From Acholoe squamosa (lineage: Eukaryota > Annelida > Polychaeta > Phyllodocida > Polynoidae), in NCBI GenBank assembly GCA_949317995.1, contig OX439043.1:124001-188000 (forward strand): a DNA stretch of 64,000 nucleotides, given 5' to 3'. The notes under the pieces were generated by a model. The model saw only the letters and a list, made by a program, of their open reading frames with translations, had not been told where the DNA came from and ran no database searches. A program made the position numbers and the translations under genes. Shown piece by piece: positions 27,833 to 38,211 of this stretch. The number at the start of each line of letters is the position of its first letter. The first letter of the stretch is position 1.

Positions 27833-30800
27833 ATGGATAACAAAATCAAAGTCGTTTTAGTACAACTTATAACACTGTGGATAACCACAGTAAAAGGAAT
27901 TGTAAGAGACAATCGTGGCTACACGGTGGAATGGACTCGTTCCGTCAACTATGACTACAATAGTGTGGAAATGTTGTGCCACACAGTTATACCGTATGAA
28001 AATCCTCTGGAAAATTACCGTCTACCGGAACCTCCTCAGCATATGGTTGTAAACATTGGTAAAACTACAGGCGAGTTTTTATACATATTATCTGTTGCTA
28101 CTCAAGCCTTGGATGAAGACACGTGTAGCCGCACCCTTACAATTAGAGTGGTAAACAAAGAAAAAAGTCGCCGAGATGTGCAGGAAGAAAAGCGAATTCG
28201 AGAAAGATACAAGGTAGCCTGTGTATATGACGAAGAGGTAACAGGAGGGCCATCTCGTGGTGTAAAAGTGAAAGTGTCTCCGGTTGAAGATGGTGACCTC
28301 CATCCGTGGACATGTAAGGCAATATTTAGTTGGCGCTCTTTAAGTACACAACCGTTGGTCATGTCTATATTGCCCGAATGGAATATTTTGCCACGTGAAA
28401 GATATCCTGCTTTAGAAGTTGTTCCCCCTGTTTCCAACGAGGCCATGAAGATAGCTTGTGTCATTCCCGGATACACGCCTCTCGTTAACCCTCTTCTCAG
28501 TAATAACAACACAGCCAACCTAAGGCTGCCGCAGTTGAAAGTGAGTTTGACACGCATAAACAATAAGAAAATAACAGGATATGCCTCCAGAGACATATAC
28601 GGGCGGTTTTCCGACACAACATTTGATGTTTTAAGTTTAGGACAACCTGGAGTGGATTGCACAGAGAACCAAAAGCAGGTTCCAGTGATACATTGTCTCG
28701 GTGAAGACCCCAAAGCAATTACAAAGCACACTGTACGACCACATCTGGATTTTTCCTCTAGATGTAATTCGGCTGCTTATGTGATTTGTGAAACTACACT
28801 TTATTTTTATGGAAGGTATATCACCAACACCACCTCTTCTGTGTGGAAAACCTCTAGCATGTTGGAAAATTATTCTTTTCTTAAAAATTCCACTTCGCCC
28901 TTTCTAACGATGGATTTCAATAAACATCATGTTGTTGTACAGCTGCCTTCAAACAAGGGCATTGTCCCGCTAAGGCTTCATGCAAATGGAGTTCAAAGAC
29001 AAATATTACTTGACTCCAACGTCACGCTGAACCATTTGGTGGATTACGTTACCTATCTCATGCCGGACGAGGGAATAACATCTTCCTTCTACACAGCAGT
29101 TCTACATAATCTTGTTAAACACCCTTTTCTTAAGGGAAAGAAAACAGCACCTTTCATCAACGCAAAAAATGCCACCTCTGTTGAGCTCACGTGTGACATG
29201 AACGGACCAAGCATAGTTCTTTTTATAGCCAGCGGGTCGTGTGCTTTTGAGGGAGGAACTAAAAATGACACATGGAACCAAACAGAACAAGAAAAAAACT
29301 TTACTGCCGATCAACCACCGTGGTGTGGTAAAGAGAACGGGTCATACAAAGTTCAAACTATGAGATTGGAGGCTGGAGAAAAAGTAATTGTCACTAAACG
29401 AGAAAAACCGGAAAACAGGTATTTGGACAATGAAATGTCATGTATGTGGCAGCAGTATTATTGTTTCACGGGTGTCAGAAGCAACGTCCTAGAGAGTGTT
29501 ACACTGCTTGAACCCTATTTTCAACATGAAACATACAGGATTAAACCTTATTACGGGGGAAGATTTAGAATTGGAGGCAAACTGGTTTCACCATGGAACG
29601 TTATTTCTCCAAGTATGTGTCCTTATGGTGAGGGGTGGTCTCACACGGGTCCTGTTTTAATACCCGGGCGAATTAAAGTCGTTCCCGTGGATACAAATGC
29701 CATTAGAGAAAGAATTACGTCTAAGTTAAATGAAGCTGATGCAACCTTAACAATGCGACGTATACAAGAGAGGGCAGCACTGTCCCAACTGAAGACGTTT
29801 TGTGCCTGCCGACAACGTATGAACTTGTGCTCCACACCTTCTCTTCCAAACAGTGTGGGGTATGCCTTTGTTGATCCTAAAACTTCTAAACTAAACGATG
29901 TGTTTATCTGCAATGCTATGGGTAGAAATTCTACATCAAGAACCTACAAATCACTAGTAGTCGATCACGTGTGTGGAGGTCCGAGGTTAAATATGAATGC
30001 CGCTACCTTAAATATGCTGCCTCCGGTTAAACCGGTGTTAAGTCCGAACGTTGTTCACAAAGGAAATGGTCTCATGTACTACAGAATATCTTGTGTGAAC
30101 ATTAAGAAAAAATGCATAGACCATCGTGTTGTGGGTGGGATCCGCGTAACATTTACATCTTCACAAGGAGCTGCAGCCTCTTTGATAAAACTCAACAATG
30201 AAACTCGTTGGACTAGGTACTCAAAAAGAGGAACCCAAACATACATTGGAAACGGTATGGTACACATTGAAAGAAACCCTGAATATATTTTTCAACCGGA
30301 CGACGTGAAGCTAGAATTTCTCGTAAGCAGCTCCCTCGTTGACAAATTTAATAACGTCGATTGCGGTTATCTCTTTTTACCTGAGGTGAGCGAAAAATTA
30401 AATGTAACTTTAAAAGTGGAGAAAACATGCACAAACCTGGACTATAGGGTAAGAAACATGCCACACCTCGTCAAAGGAAACCTAAAAGCTCTCTCCTGCA
30501 CAGTAAACTATGAGAGTGCCAGGGAGAAAAATTGTAATACACCTAAGTTGTTACTGAGCATGTCTAGAAACGGAGAAAACGATTCACCCTTGTCTACCCT
30601 AACGTGTTTGCCATCGGCTAACTCAGACATTCTTGTAGGCATGCAACCCGTAAGATACTCGGAAGGCGGGGAAAAGCCTATGAGGTTTCCAGGCATAGGA
30701 GTAACTCGAGCATATTGCACCTACCATGAAAAGTCATCACAACTAACAGCCACAATGTTGTTTTACGACCACTTTAATTGGACCGACTATAAAATTTCTT

Positions 30801-31603
30801 GTGGAGCCTACGGCTTGTTTAATGAAACAGTTTTAGCCACTGAAAAAAAGGTAAAGTCTCAAGATGCATATCTAGGACATTCTTCTTGCATCCGTCCTCC
30901 AGGAATATTTCAACCCATAGCACGTGTAGTAAGTGAAATGTACTCGAGTAATAGTTCATTGGTTTCTTGTTCCGTACCTTATTGGGTGTCTGATGGCGGT
31001 ACTTGTATCGATGAAACTTCATACAGGTCTACTAAAGTTCTATTGTTGGCAAATGCCGTATCTGGTTCAGGCCACATAAATACACAGGTGATTGCAGTGC
31101 TAAATGCTGCAGGAAGGTGCAGTGTATCCCCAGGAAACATGTGTAGTGTTGGTAACAGGACAGGTGAAGGGGAAACCTTAATGGAAGTCGAAATGAACGA
31201 TTACATCTTCGATAGCATAGCTGGAGATCCCGGTGCAAAAATGTTTGTTTCCTGCGTAATGCATGGGACATCATCCGTAAGTCGAAGGATAAGGCTAACG
31301 GAAGGGTTAAATCGCTTTGTTTCTTCCATGAGCAGGCCACCTGCTTTTAGCACCCGTGTTCATATCACAACAACAGCCAAAGATGTAACTACAACTACGG
31401 GTCTACTATCAGGTACTCCAGTTAACACTACCGCCATTTACATCGGGGTGTCTTTTGGTGTTTTCATTCTGCTTGTTTCGCTTACTATAGCAGTGGCTGT
31501 ATTTGTTCGTAAAAGACAGGGATTAAATGCTGTTCAAGTGTCAAAAAGTGCATCTTATAGTAAAAATTACAAACACGTAAGGTTTAAAAATCTTTTAAGT
31601 TAG
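27833..31603 (+). CDS. Large type I envelope glycoprotein candidate, 1256 residues
   Basis: The protein has an N-terminal signal peptide (about residues 1-22), a very long cysteine-containing ectodomain with many N-x-S/T sequons, a Thr-rich stalk (around residues 1175-1200), one membrane segment near residues 1201-1224 (IYIGVSFGVFILLV) and a basic cytoplasmic tail of about 32 residues. This is the design of a herpesvirus virion surface glycoprotein. I cannot match it to gB, gH or other named glycoproteins, and the ectodomain is longer than in most of them. A VRKRQ motif directly follows the membrane. AATAAA signals follow at 31677 and 31692. Confidence 0.8.
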   Translation: MDNKIKVVLVQLITLWITTVKGIVRDNRGYTVEWTRSVNYDYNSVEMLCHTVIPYENPLENYRLPEPPQHMVVNIGKTTGEFLYILSVATQALDEDTCSRTLTIRVVNKEKSRRDVQEEKRIRERYKVACVYDEEVTGGPSRGVKVKVSPVEDGDLHPWTCKAIFSWRSLSTQPLVMSILPEWNILPRERYPALEVVPPVSNEAMKIACVIPGYTPLVNPLLSNNNTANLRLPQLKVSLTRINNKKITGYASRDIYGRFSDTTFDVLSLGQPGVDCTENQKQVPVIHCLGEDPKAITKHTVRPHLDFSSRCNSAAYVICETTLYFYGRYITNTTSSVWKTSSMLENYSFLKNSTSPFLTMDFNKHHVVVQLPSNKGIVPLRLHANGVQRQILLDSNVTLNHLVDYVTYLMPDEGITSSFYTAVLHNLVKHPFLKGKKTAPFINAKNATSVELTCDMNGPSIVLFIASGSCAFEGGTKNDTWNQTEQEKNFTADQPPWCGKENGSYKVQTMRLEAGEKVIVTKREKPENRYLDNEMSCMWQQYYCFTGVRSNVLESVTLLEPYFQHETYRIKPYYGGRFRIGGKLVSPWNVISPSMCPYGEGWSHTGPVLIPGRIKVVPVDTNAIRERITSKLNEADATLTMRRIQERAALSQLKTFCACRQRMNLCSTPSLPNSVGYAFVDPKTSKLNDVFICNAMGRNSTSRTYKSLVVDHVCGGPRLNMNAATLNMLPPVKPVLSPNVVHKGNGLMYYRISCVNIKKKCIDHRVVGGIRVTFTSSQGAAASLIKLNNETRWTRYSKRGTQTYIGNGMVHIERNPEYIFQPDDVKLEFLVSSSLVDKFNNVDCGYLFLPEVSEKLNVTLKVEKTCTNLDYRVRNMPHLVKGNLKALSCTVNYESAREKNCNTPKLLLSMSRNGENDSPLSTLTCLPSANSDILVGMQPVRYSEGGEKPMRFPGIGVTRAYCTYHEKSSQLTATMLFYDHFNWTDYKISCGAYGLFNETVLATEKKVKSQDAYLGHSSCIRPPGIFQPIARVVSEMYSSNSSLVSCSVPYWVSDGGTCIDETSYRSTKVLLLANAVSGSGHINTQVIAVLNAAGRCSVSPGNMCSVGNRTGEGETLMEVEMNDYIFDSIAGDPGAKMFVSCVMHGTSSVSRRIRLTEGLNRFVSSMSRPPAFSTRVHITTTAKDVTTTTGLLSGTPVNTTAIYIGVSFGVFILLVSLTIAVAVFVRKRQGLNAVQVSKSASYSKNYKHVRFKNLLS

Positions 31604-31676
31604 GCATTTGTGTAGCCTATATATATATATATTCATACCCTGTGCCACCTATGTACATTTCTACAATTGATTTTTA

Positions 31677-31682
31677 AATAAA
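31677..31682 (+). terminator. Polyadenylation signal AATAAA
   Basis: AATAAA occurs 74 bases after the stop of the large glycoprotein gene, with a second copy 15 bases further on. Confidence 0.6.
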
Positions 31683-32412
31683 CACCTGTAAAATAAACGT
31701 TTCTTTAAATTCATTTTTTTCTTATGCCATTTTTATATTTATGGTGAGAACTACATAACAAGATCTTATAAACCCATGTGTTAGTGCACACACACTCGAG
31801 GGACGGGAAAGAGGACAAAAATACCCTCTTGAGTTTACCAGGAAAACCTGATATTTACCATCGAAATAGCCCACCACACAATAGCAACACACTATGTGTA
31901 GAAGGTACTGGTAAATTTTATAAAAGGTTCCGGAAAGTTCCATGTACTTAATAAACTTTCACTGAAACCATACCAAAGTAGTGTTAGGCTGCCTAGTTCA
32001 TTTTCTTCACAAATTACTGCACAATAAAGTTACCATCGGGCAGCTGGACACATATATTGTTTTGTTCCGCTACCCAATGGTAAATCAGCCTGTTTTCCCA
32101 GATATTTAACCTACTTTTTATAGGGTTCATTGTTAAAGCTCTCTCAAAAAAGTTATCTTGCTATGTGTAATAGAATTGATGTTGAACAGTGTGTAGTATA
32201 TACGTTGTGCCAAAAACCTGTTTTATCCCTGTCATGTTTAGACACAGTAACTAACAGGGTTTTAGCTTTCACTTTCATGTTAAATATTATATCTAAAAGT
32301 CCCAATGCCTTTATCTTTAATGGTGAAAAATATTCTCTACAGGTATAATTATAAGTTAAGCAGCAAAAATGCCCGGATGTAGGTCAAGCTGCCCTATATA
32401 CATGAATTAAGT

Positions 32413-32632
32413 CTGCAAACATGACATTGGGACTCTTCAACTTGGCTGGTCCGGGGTCCGGGGTCCGGGGTCCGGGTTTTTTGCTATGTATTTACATAGA
32501 CTCTTTTACTTAAAATAAGATTTTAACAATAGAAACTGTATGAAAAACCCGGACCCCGGACCCCGGACCCCGAACCCCGGACCCCGGACCCCGGACCAGC
32601 CAAGTTGAAAAGTCCCGATGTCATGTTTGCAG
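32413..32632. repeat. Second inverted repeat with GGGGTCC arrays; candidate replication origin
   Basis: Arms 32413-32481 and 32543-32632 are reverse complements except for array length and a few substitutions. The left arm carries about four GGGGTCC heptamers, the right about seven, one of them altered. The centre is 61 AT-rich bases. The outer part of each arm reads TGCAAACATGA, then ATTGGG, then TCTTC with small changes, the same order as in the palindrome at 26258-26500. An origin function is inferred from this shared design. Confidence 0.75.
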
Positions 32633-33899
32633 GAGGAATAACTTCATCACCATGGCAACCAGCACTGTTCTACTTAAAGTTTAGCTTAACCAATCAGAAA
32701 GAGTGTCTGTGTAACCATGACAACCAACATTAATTTTACTCCAATCAACTTCAGCACTGTGAATATGTGACATACTCTTTCATGGTCTATATTTCTTTTA
32801 CTTTACATAGGGTGATGTCGTTTTGGGGAGTGCTTTAACATTGGTCCCTATGGAAAGTAGGTCAAATATTTGGCAAAACAGCCAAATTTAACACAGGGCA
32901 GCGGGACAAATTGTAGTATAAGTGTCCCGCTGCCCGGTGTAAGGCTAATTGTGTAGTAAGGTAACCAGCTGGTAAAAAGTGAAATAATGTTGGTTGCCAT
33001 GGTTATTAAGTTACACCATTTCTATACCTAAGGTCATATTCCCAGCAAAAACTACATGATTTCATAGATCAATGCGTCGGTACACACACACACATGTGAG
33101 GGGACGAAAAAGTGAAGATATATTCCCTGTTGAGTTTTGAGAGTAACATGACGGTGGTTGGTATGGTTATGAAGCTACGCCATTTACATACGTAAGGTCA
33201 CATTCACGGCGAGAACTACATGATTTCATAGATTAATGCATCGGTACACACACACATTTGAGGGGACGGGAAAGTGGAGATACATTCCCTGTTGAGTTTT
33301 TAAAGTAAGATAATGCTGGTTGGCATGGTTATTAAGCTACGCCATTTATATACCTGAGGTCATATTAATATGCGAGAACTTCATTACATGATTTCATAAA
33401 TCAATGTGGAGGTGCACACACACACAAGGGACAGGAAACAGGAGAAACATACCCTGTTGAGTTTGAAGTAAGAGTTCCGGAAATTTTCATGCACACAAAC
33501 AAGGGACTGGGAAAAAAGGCCAAAAATACCCTGTTAAGTTTACCAGAAATAAACGTTATTTACAATAGAAATAGCCTACCACACAATGGCAATACACTAT
33601 GTGTCGAAGGTTCTGCTAAATCTTAAAAAAGGTTCCGGAAATTTCCATGCACACACAACATGGAATAAACAGGGGTTGGCATGGTTATTAAGCTACGCCA
33701 TTTATATACCCGAGGTCATATTCATGGCGAGAACTACACAATTTCATAGATCAATGTGAAGGTGCCTAAATCACGTTGCACATACTCAGCTGTTCAAAGT
33801 GAAATAATGTTGGTTGCCATGGTTATTAAGTTACGCCATTTATATACCTGAGGTTATATTCACGGCGAGAACTACATGATTTCATAGATTAATGCATCG

Positions 33900-33901
<2 letters not shown>

Positions 33902-33978
<77 letters not shown>
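33902..33978 (+). repeat. CA dinucleotide microsatellite
   Basis: An uninterrupted run of about 38 AC/CA units lies inside one of the repeat copies. Shorter CA runs occur at the same place in the other copies, so this looks like an expansion of one of them. Confidence 0.95.
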
Positions 33979-33979
<1 letters not shown>

Positions 33980-35411
33980 TTGAGGGGACAGGAAAGTGGA
34001 TATATATTCCCTGTTGAGTTTTTAAAGTAAGATAATGCTGGTTGCCATGGTTTTTAAGCTACGCCATTTCTATACCTGAGGTCATATTCATGTGCAAGAA
34101 CTACATTACATGATTTCATAGATCAATGTGGAGGTTCCTAAATCACGTTGCACATACTCGGCTGCTCAAAGTGAAATAATGTTGGTTGCCATGGTTATTA
34201 AGTTACACCATTTCTATACCCGAGGTCATATTTACGTCGAGAACTACACAATTTCATAGATAAATGTGGAGGTGCCTAAATCACGTTATTAATTCATGCA
34301 ATTTCTATACCTAAGGTCACATTCACGGCGAGAACTACATAATTTCATAAATCAATGCGTCAGTGCACACACACACGCAAGGGACAGAAAAGAGGAGAAA
34401 CATACCCTGTTGAGTTTACCAGGAAAACATGATATTTACCATAGAAATAGCCCACCGCACAATAGCAACACACTATGTGTAGAAGGTTCTGCTAAATCTT
34501 ATAAAAGGTTCCGGAGATTTCCATGTGCGAGAACTATACAATTTCATAGATCGATGTGGAGGTGCCTAAATCACGTAGCATATACTCAGCTGCTCAAAGT
34601 GAAATAATGTTGGTTGCCATGCTTATTAATTTATGCAATTTCTATACCTGAGGTCACATTCTCGGCGAGAACTACATGATTTCATAAATCAACGCATTAG
34701 TGCACACACACGCAAGGGACAGAAAAGAGGAGAAACATACCCTGTTCAGTTTACCAGGAAAACATGATATTTACCATAAAAACAGCCCACCACAAAATAG
34801 CAATTAGATCAAGATACATGCTTCAGTGATGAAAACACTGACGAGCTACAGTTATGTGACAGTGACATTAATTAGCACACTATTGTAAAAGGAGAAATAA
34901 CAATAAACCGTTATGCAATAAATACCAAGAACATGCGTTTTACCTTTATTTTCTTACTTTGCTACATGTACTGAGTTTAGGGTAGTTTTTATGGGTGGTG
35001 TTAAATTGGCACATAAACAGCGATACTAATGTAGATGATAATTGAGACCCCGACAATACATATTTGGGGTGGTCAAAACTGTAAATGAAGACCTAAATAG
35101 GACCTAACCTGGGTTATGAATGAAATCATGTATTTTATTTTCACCTGCATGAACGGGTGAATGTAACTATAAAACTAGTGTGAAAGCTAAGGCTATAGCA
35201 GTGACTGTTCTATAGCCCTTACCAGGTCCCTGTTTCCCTAAACCTTTAGTTCCCCTTTCTCCCACTTGGAGTGTAGGGGAGCCAGCATAAGGGGTGCATA
35301 AATATTTATGAGGGAGTCCCAGTGATAGGAGGAGGACACATCCCTTATCTGTTCCTGTGGGCAGCGCTCTCTTTTAGGTCTTAGGGCCTTATAGGCTACT
35401 CCAGGGGAGGG

Positions 35412-35420
35412 TATAAAAAG
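35412..35420 (+). promoter_or_regulatory. TATA box of spliced regulatory locus
   Basis: TATAAAAAG lies 51 bases before the ATG at 35463, after a GC-richer 150-base stretch. It is the strongest core promoter in the 35 kb region. Confidence 0.7.
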
Positions 35421-35462
35421 GGTGGTGTGTAGGGGAGATGCACCATTTGCTTACTGTATGAA

Positions 35463-36230
35463 ATGGATTGCATACAGAAAGCTGACTACATGGGAGTGGA
35501 GGAATTTTTAAGAAAACACGTTACCATACCACTGATAATTCACACGGTGGAGGGGAACAAGGAACCCCAGTTTACTAAACCTACCAAGAACGATACTGTC
35601 TTGTCATATCAAAGACACATTTTAGGTTTAAACGAGGGAGAAATACACCTTACGGTGTATAAGCCCAGGACCCAGCACATAAACACTGACCATCAAAGTA
35701 AGCCATTTTGTGAGAACTGTGCTCTTGTGTCATATTTTTTTGATTACATTGACTTTTTGAGGAGCTGTATGTGATTAACCAACGAGGTGGACAGACTTTA
35801 ACGTGCAATTTGAAAAAAAAGTGTTTTATTGGTCAACAACCCTAAAATTGCTACTTTGGTTTTGCAATTAACCTATTTTGTCTTTTTTTGGTTCAATTAG
35901 TTGCTGTACATAACCCGAACTATGATGAACTTAGCGACGGCGAAGACAGTAACACACCCACTTTAAAGGTCCTTCCTACAGGTACTAGGCTTTTCTTCAC
36001 TACATTTTTGTTGTGTTTAAAGGCAGACACGTAATTAAAGTGGATGTATGCCGTTTAATAATGGCAAAGTGCATTATAAATGGAATACAAAACAACTGAA
36101 ATAGCAGCAGTGGTTAATGTCTAATGTTTGTCCATTTTATTTGCTTTTACCAGTGACACTGCATGACGAGCAGTTTGACTTCAGCACGTTGGAGCAAATG
36201 GCGATGGATATGGCTTCTGAAGGTAATTAG
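35463..36230 (+). CDS. Spliced regulatory locus, exons 1-3
   Basis: Three coding exons are proposed: 35463-35697 (donor A|GTAAGC), 35901-35981 (acceptor CAATTAG, donor G|GTACTA) and 36154-36222 (acceptor TTTTACCAG, donor G|GTAATT). Phases agree at both junctions, and exons 2 and 3 are acidic (DELSDGEDS, LHDEQFDF). If the last intron is kept, the frame ends two codons later at 36230. If it is removed, the single leftover G fits the terminal exon at 37412 in frame. Short 5' exons feeding alternative large exons resemble cytomegalovirus-type immediate-early genes. No family is recognised, and the splice model comes from sequence alone. Confidence 0.55.
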
Positions 36231-36365
36231 TCTTTATACTACGCTGACTAATTGTAATTATGGTTGAAATGCCTCCCTTTTAATTTAATGGTGGGATGCT
36301 TTAGCAAGTAGTTTACTAACACTGCTGCACCAGTTGGCATATGTGTAAAGTGCTATTAACTTGCA

Positions 36366-37304
36366 ATGGCGGATATAAGGAAAGCACAGTTAACAGACAC
36401 GGACATATATGTCGCAAAATTCACTGAATGGATAAATGGACTTGCACAGTATAGTAACGAGGGAAATGGAAATTACCTACATCGGACAGTAGTGTTTACA
36501 TTTGTATTAATGGAGTCGCGAGTGTTGGACAACGGGATTTTTAACCAGTGTCGTACATTACTAGATAACATATTATACAATGTTTCTACGGTGGATGAGC
36601 AAAATAAGAGCTTGCAGTTAGGTAATGAGACCGAAAAAATGCTCGGTGTGCTAAAACAATTTGTTTCTCAGGTAGACATGTGGCCGTTTGCTGATTTTTA
36701 TTATTTAGACTCTGTAAAACTTGTCAATGCTGCTAGAAGGATCTTGTCTAGGTATGACCTTAGAAATAATCACATGCGGCTACAGAGGATGTGTAGAAAA
36801 TCAATACAGACGGCTTTATGGAATCACCTGAAACCTGACTGGACTGGCACTAGTTATAGGGTGTACAATACTAGTTGTATTAAGGCATGTGACAATGCTT
36901 ATAAGCTACCTCTTCCTCAAGGCCTTATTCACTTTATAACGACTTTTGACAATTATCACCCCCTCCATTGCATTTTGGAGGAAATTTGCAGGGCGGGAGT
37001 GTTTGCTGTTATAGAAACTCCAAAACAGCAGTCACATAATCATGCCTGGAACCCGTTTATTGCAAAAATGCCAAATCCAAGAACCTTAAGGTGTTCCCGA
37101 GAAGCGGTAGAGCGAACAGAGAAATCCTTGTGTTATTTTGCTGAACTTTTTAAACACATCCTTCAGAAAAGGTTGCGTCGAAATGGCTTAAACGTTGATT
37201 CGAAATCTGTAAATATTTTCTCACTTTGGAGCGCATGGGATGATAAGGTTCAAAAAGGTAATCGAGAATGTTGGGAAAGTGTACAAAAGCCAAGTGACCC
37301 TTAA
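36366..37304 (+). CDS. Spliced regulatory locus, large exon/ORF, up to 312 residues
   Basis: This ORF starts with an ATG in GCAATGG context and is open to 37304. A donor AAAAG|GTAATC at 37258 leaves one G, matching the phase of the acceptor at 37411, so the product can continue into the Pro-rich, acidic terminal exon. A TACTAAC branch-like site followed by a CAG acceptor at 36333 suggests that upstream exons may splice in as a leader. The protein is helical with several Trp and Cys residues and a basic stretch near residue 275 (KRLRRNG). It could be a DNA-binding or regulatory module. Not recognised. Confidence 0.6.
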   Translation: MADIRKAQLTDTDIYVAKFTEWINGLAQYSNEGNGNYLHRTVVFTFVLMESRVLDNGIFNQCRTLLDNILYNVSTVDEQNKSLQLGNETEKMLGVLKQFVSQVDMWPFADFYYLDSVKLVNAARRILSRYDLRNNHMRLQRMCRKSIQTALWNHLKPDWTGTSYRVYNTSCIKACDNAYKLPLPQGLIHFITTFDNYHPLHCILEEICRAGVFAVIETPKQQSHNHAWNPFIAKMPNPRTLRCSREAVERTEKSLCYFAELFKHILQKRLRRNGLNVDSKSVNIFSLWSAWDDKVQKGNRECWESVQKPSDP

Positions 37305-37411
37305 TCTTGACTAGATGTTGTCTACTATTAACAGAAAGACGTTTTTGTGTTGAATTTAATATGTTTAGGATTTTAATTAATTGTGTTTTTCTTGTTCTAT
37401 TTTTTCATCAG

Positions 37412-37806
37412 AAACACGCACTGGGTTACCTGGGCAAATACCTGCAGCAATTTCTGCAGCAATCCCTGCTCCCATCCCTGCACCAAACCCCATATTTACC
37501 CCTGTGCCCATTCCTGCATCAAAACCTGCAGAAATACCATTGCCGATACCTGCAGCTTTACCGGAATCTACACCTGAAAAAATGGTTGTATCGACGCCTG
37601 TTGTAAATGCTAAATATAAGACAGAGATATGGGATGCGTCAACGGATTATACAGCACAAGCTGTAGATGAAGTAGAAAAGACAAATTTTTATTCTCCCAA
37701 CTTTTTTGATGTATATTTAGATGATATGCAGTACGTATCAACAGAGGTAGACAGGGTCAATAACCTTCCTGATTTTTCAGTAGATGACGTTATTCTCAAC
37801 CTATAA
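37412..37806 (+). CDS. Spliced regulatory locus, terminal Pro-rich acidic exon
   Basis: The exon follows a good acceptor (TTTTTTCATCAG ending at 37411). It encodes a proline/alanine/isoleucine repeat (about 14 IPA-type units) and then a tail rich in Asp, Glu, Phe and aromatic residues (FDVYLDDM, FSVDDVILNL) typical of transcription activation domains. Exons ending at 36222 and at 37257 both reach it in frame, so two proteins may share this activation-type tail. The transactivator role is inferred. Confidence 0.55.
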
Positions 37807-38211
37807 CTTTCTGTGTATATGTTTTGTTTGTTTGTGTACATATGTAAAAATGATTGCTGTAAAATATTTAGCGCTTTCATGTAACCGATAGTCGTGCCGT
37901 ATCTTTTCACGAGTGAAAGCTAAACTAGTTCACCTATTATTCACCAGGGAAAACACAATAGATTATGTGACTGTACTCCATGTTTAAACCACAATCCTAG
38001 TGGTTTTATCAAAGGTTAAATAGTGTAAACTAGTGGAATTTGTCTGTTCTTTCTGTGTTGTTATTAAATAAAAAGGGCCTCTCGATATTTGGAGGGGCAA
38101 AAAAGTATATATGGTGCGTCAGTTATGTTTCTATGCCAGAATATGGGAAAATGATACTCATATAACCTATTTAGATGCTGTATATTTTATACACTTTTAT
38201 TTTTGAACAAG
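37807..38211. other. Intergenic, converging 3' ends
   Basis: No gene is supported. A plus-strand AATAAA near 38066 can serve the spliced locus. A minus-strand AATAAA at 38196-38201 lies just after the polymerase stop. Confidence 0.6.
38196..38201 (-). terminator. Polyadenylation signal AATAAA of polymerase gene
   Basis: Minus-strand AATAAA, eleven bases downstream of the polymerase stop codon at 38212-38214. Confidence 0.6.

Larger units (their letters stand above)
31604..35411. repeat. Repeat-rich noncoding region
   Basis: About 3.8 kb without a supported gene. Roughly eight to ten imperfect copies of a 150-290 base unit occur in direct orientation. The core reads like GTTGCCATGGTTATTAAG, then TACGCCATTT, then a CGGCGAGAACTACATGATTT-like segment and CACACACA runs. 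A related copy already begins near 31735. A palindrome lies at 32413-32632 and a CA microsatellite at 33902-33978. The short plus-strand ORF at 34296-34607 is made of repeat units. A weak 72-codon frame near 32130 lacks an ATG start. Confidence 0.75.

Noticed and set aside
28102-28731. 209-codon minus-strand ORF opposite the large glycoprotein gene
   Set aside because: It is antisense to a gene with clear signal peptide, sequons and membrane segment, and has no promoter or motif.
33902-33978. CRISPR-like array or telomeric repeat
   Set aside because: It is a plain CA microsatellite without spacers; the surrounding repeats are imperfect and much longer than CRISPR repeats.
34296-34607. 103-codon plus-strand ORF in the repeat region
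   Set aside because: It is built entirely from the repeated unit and is interrupted in the other copies.
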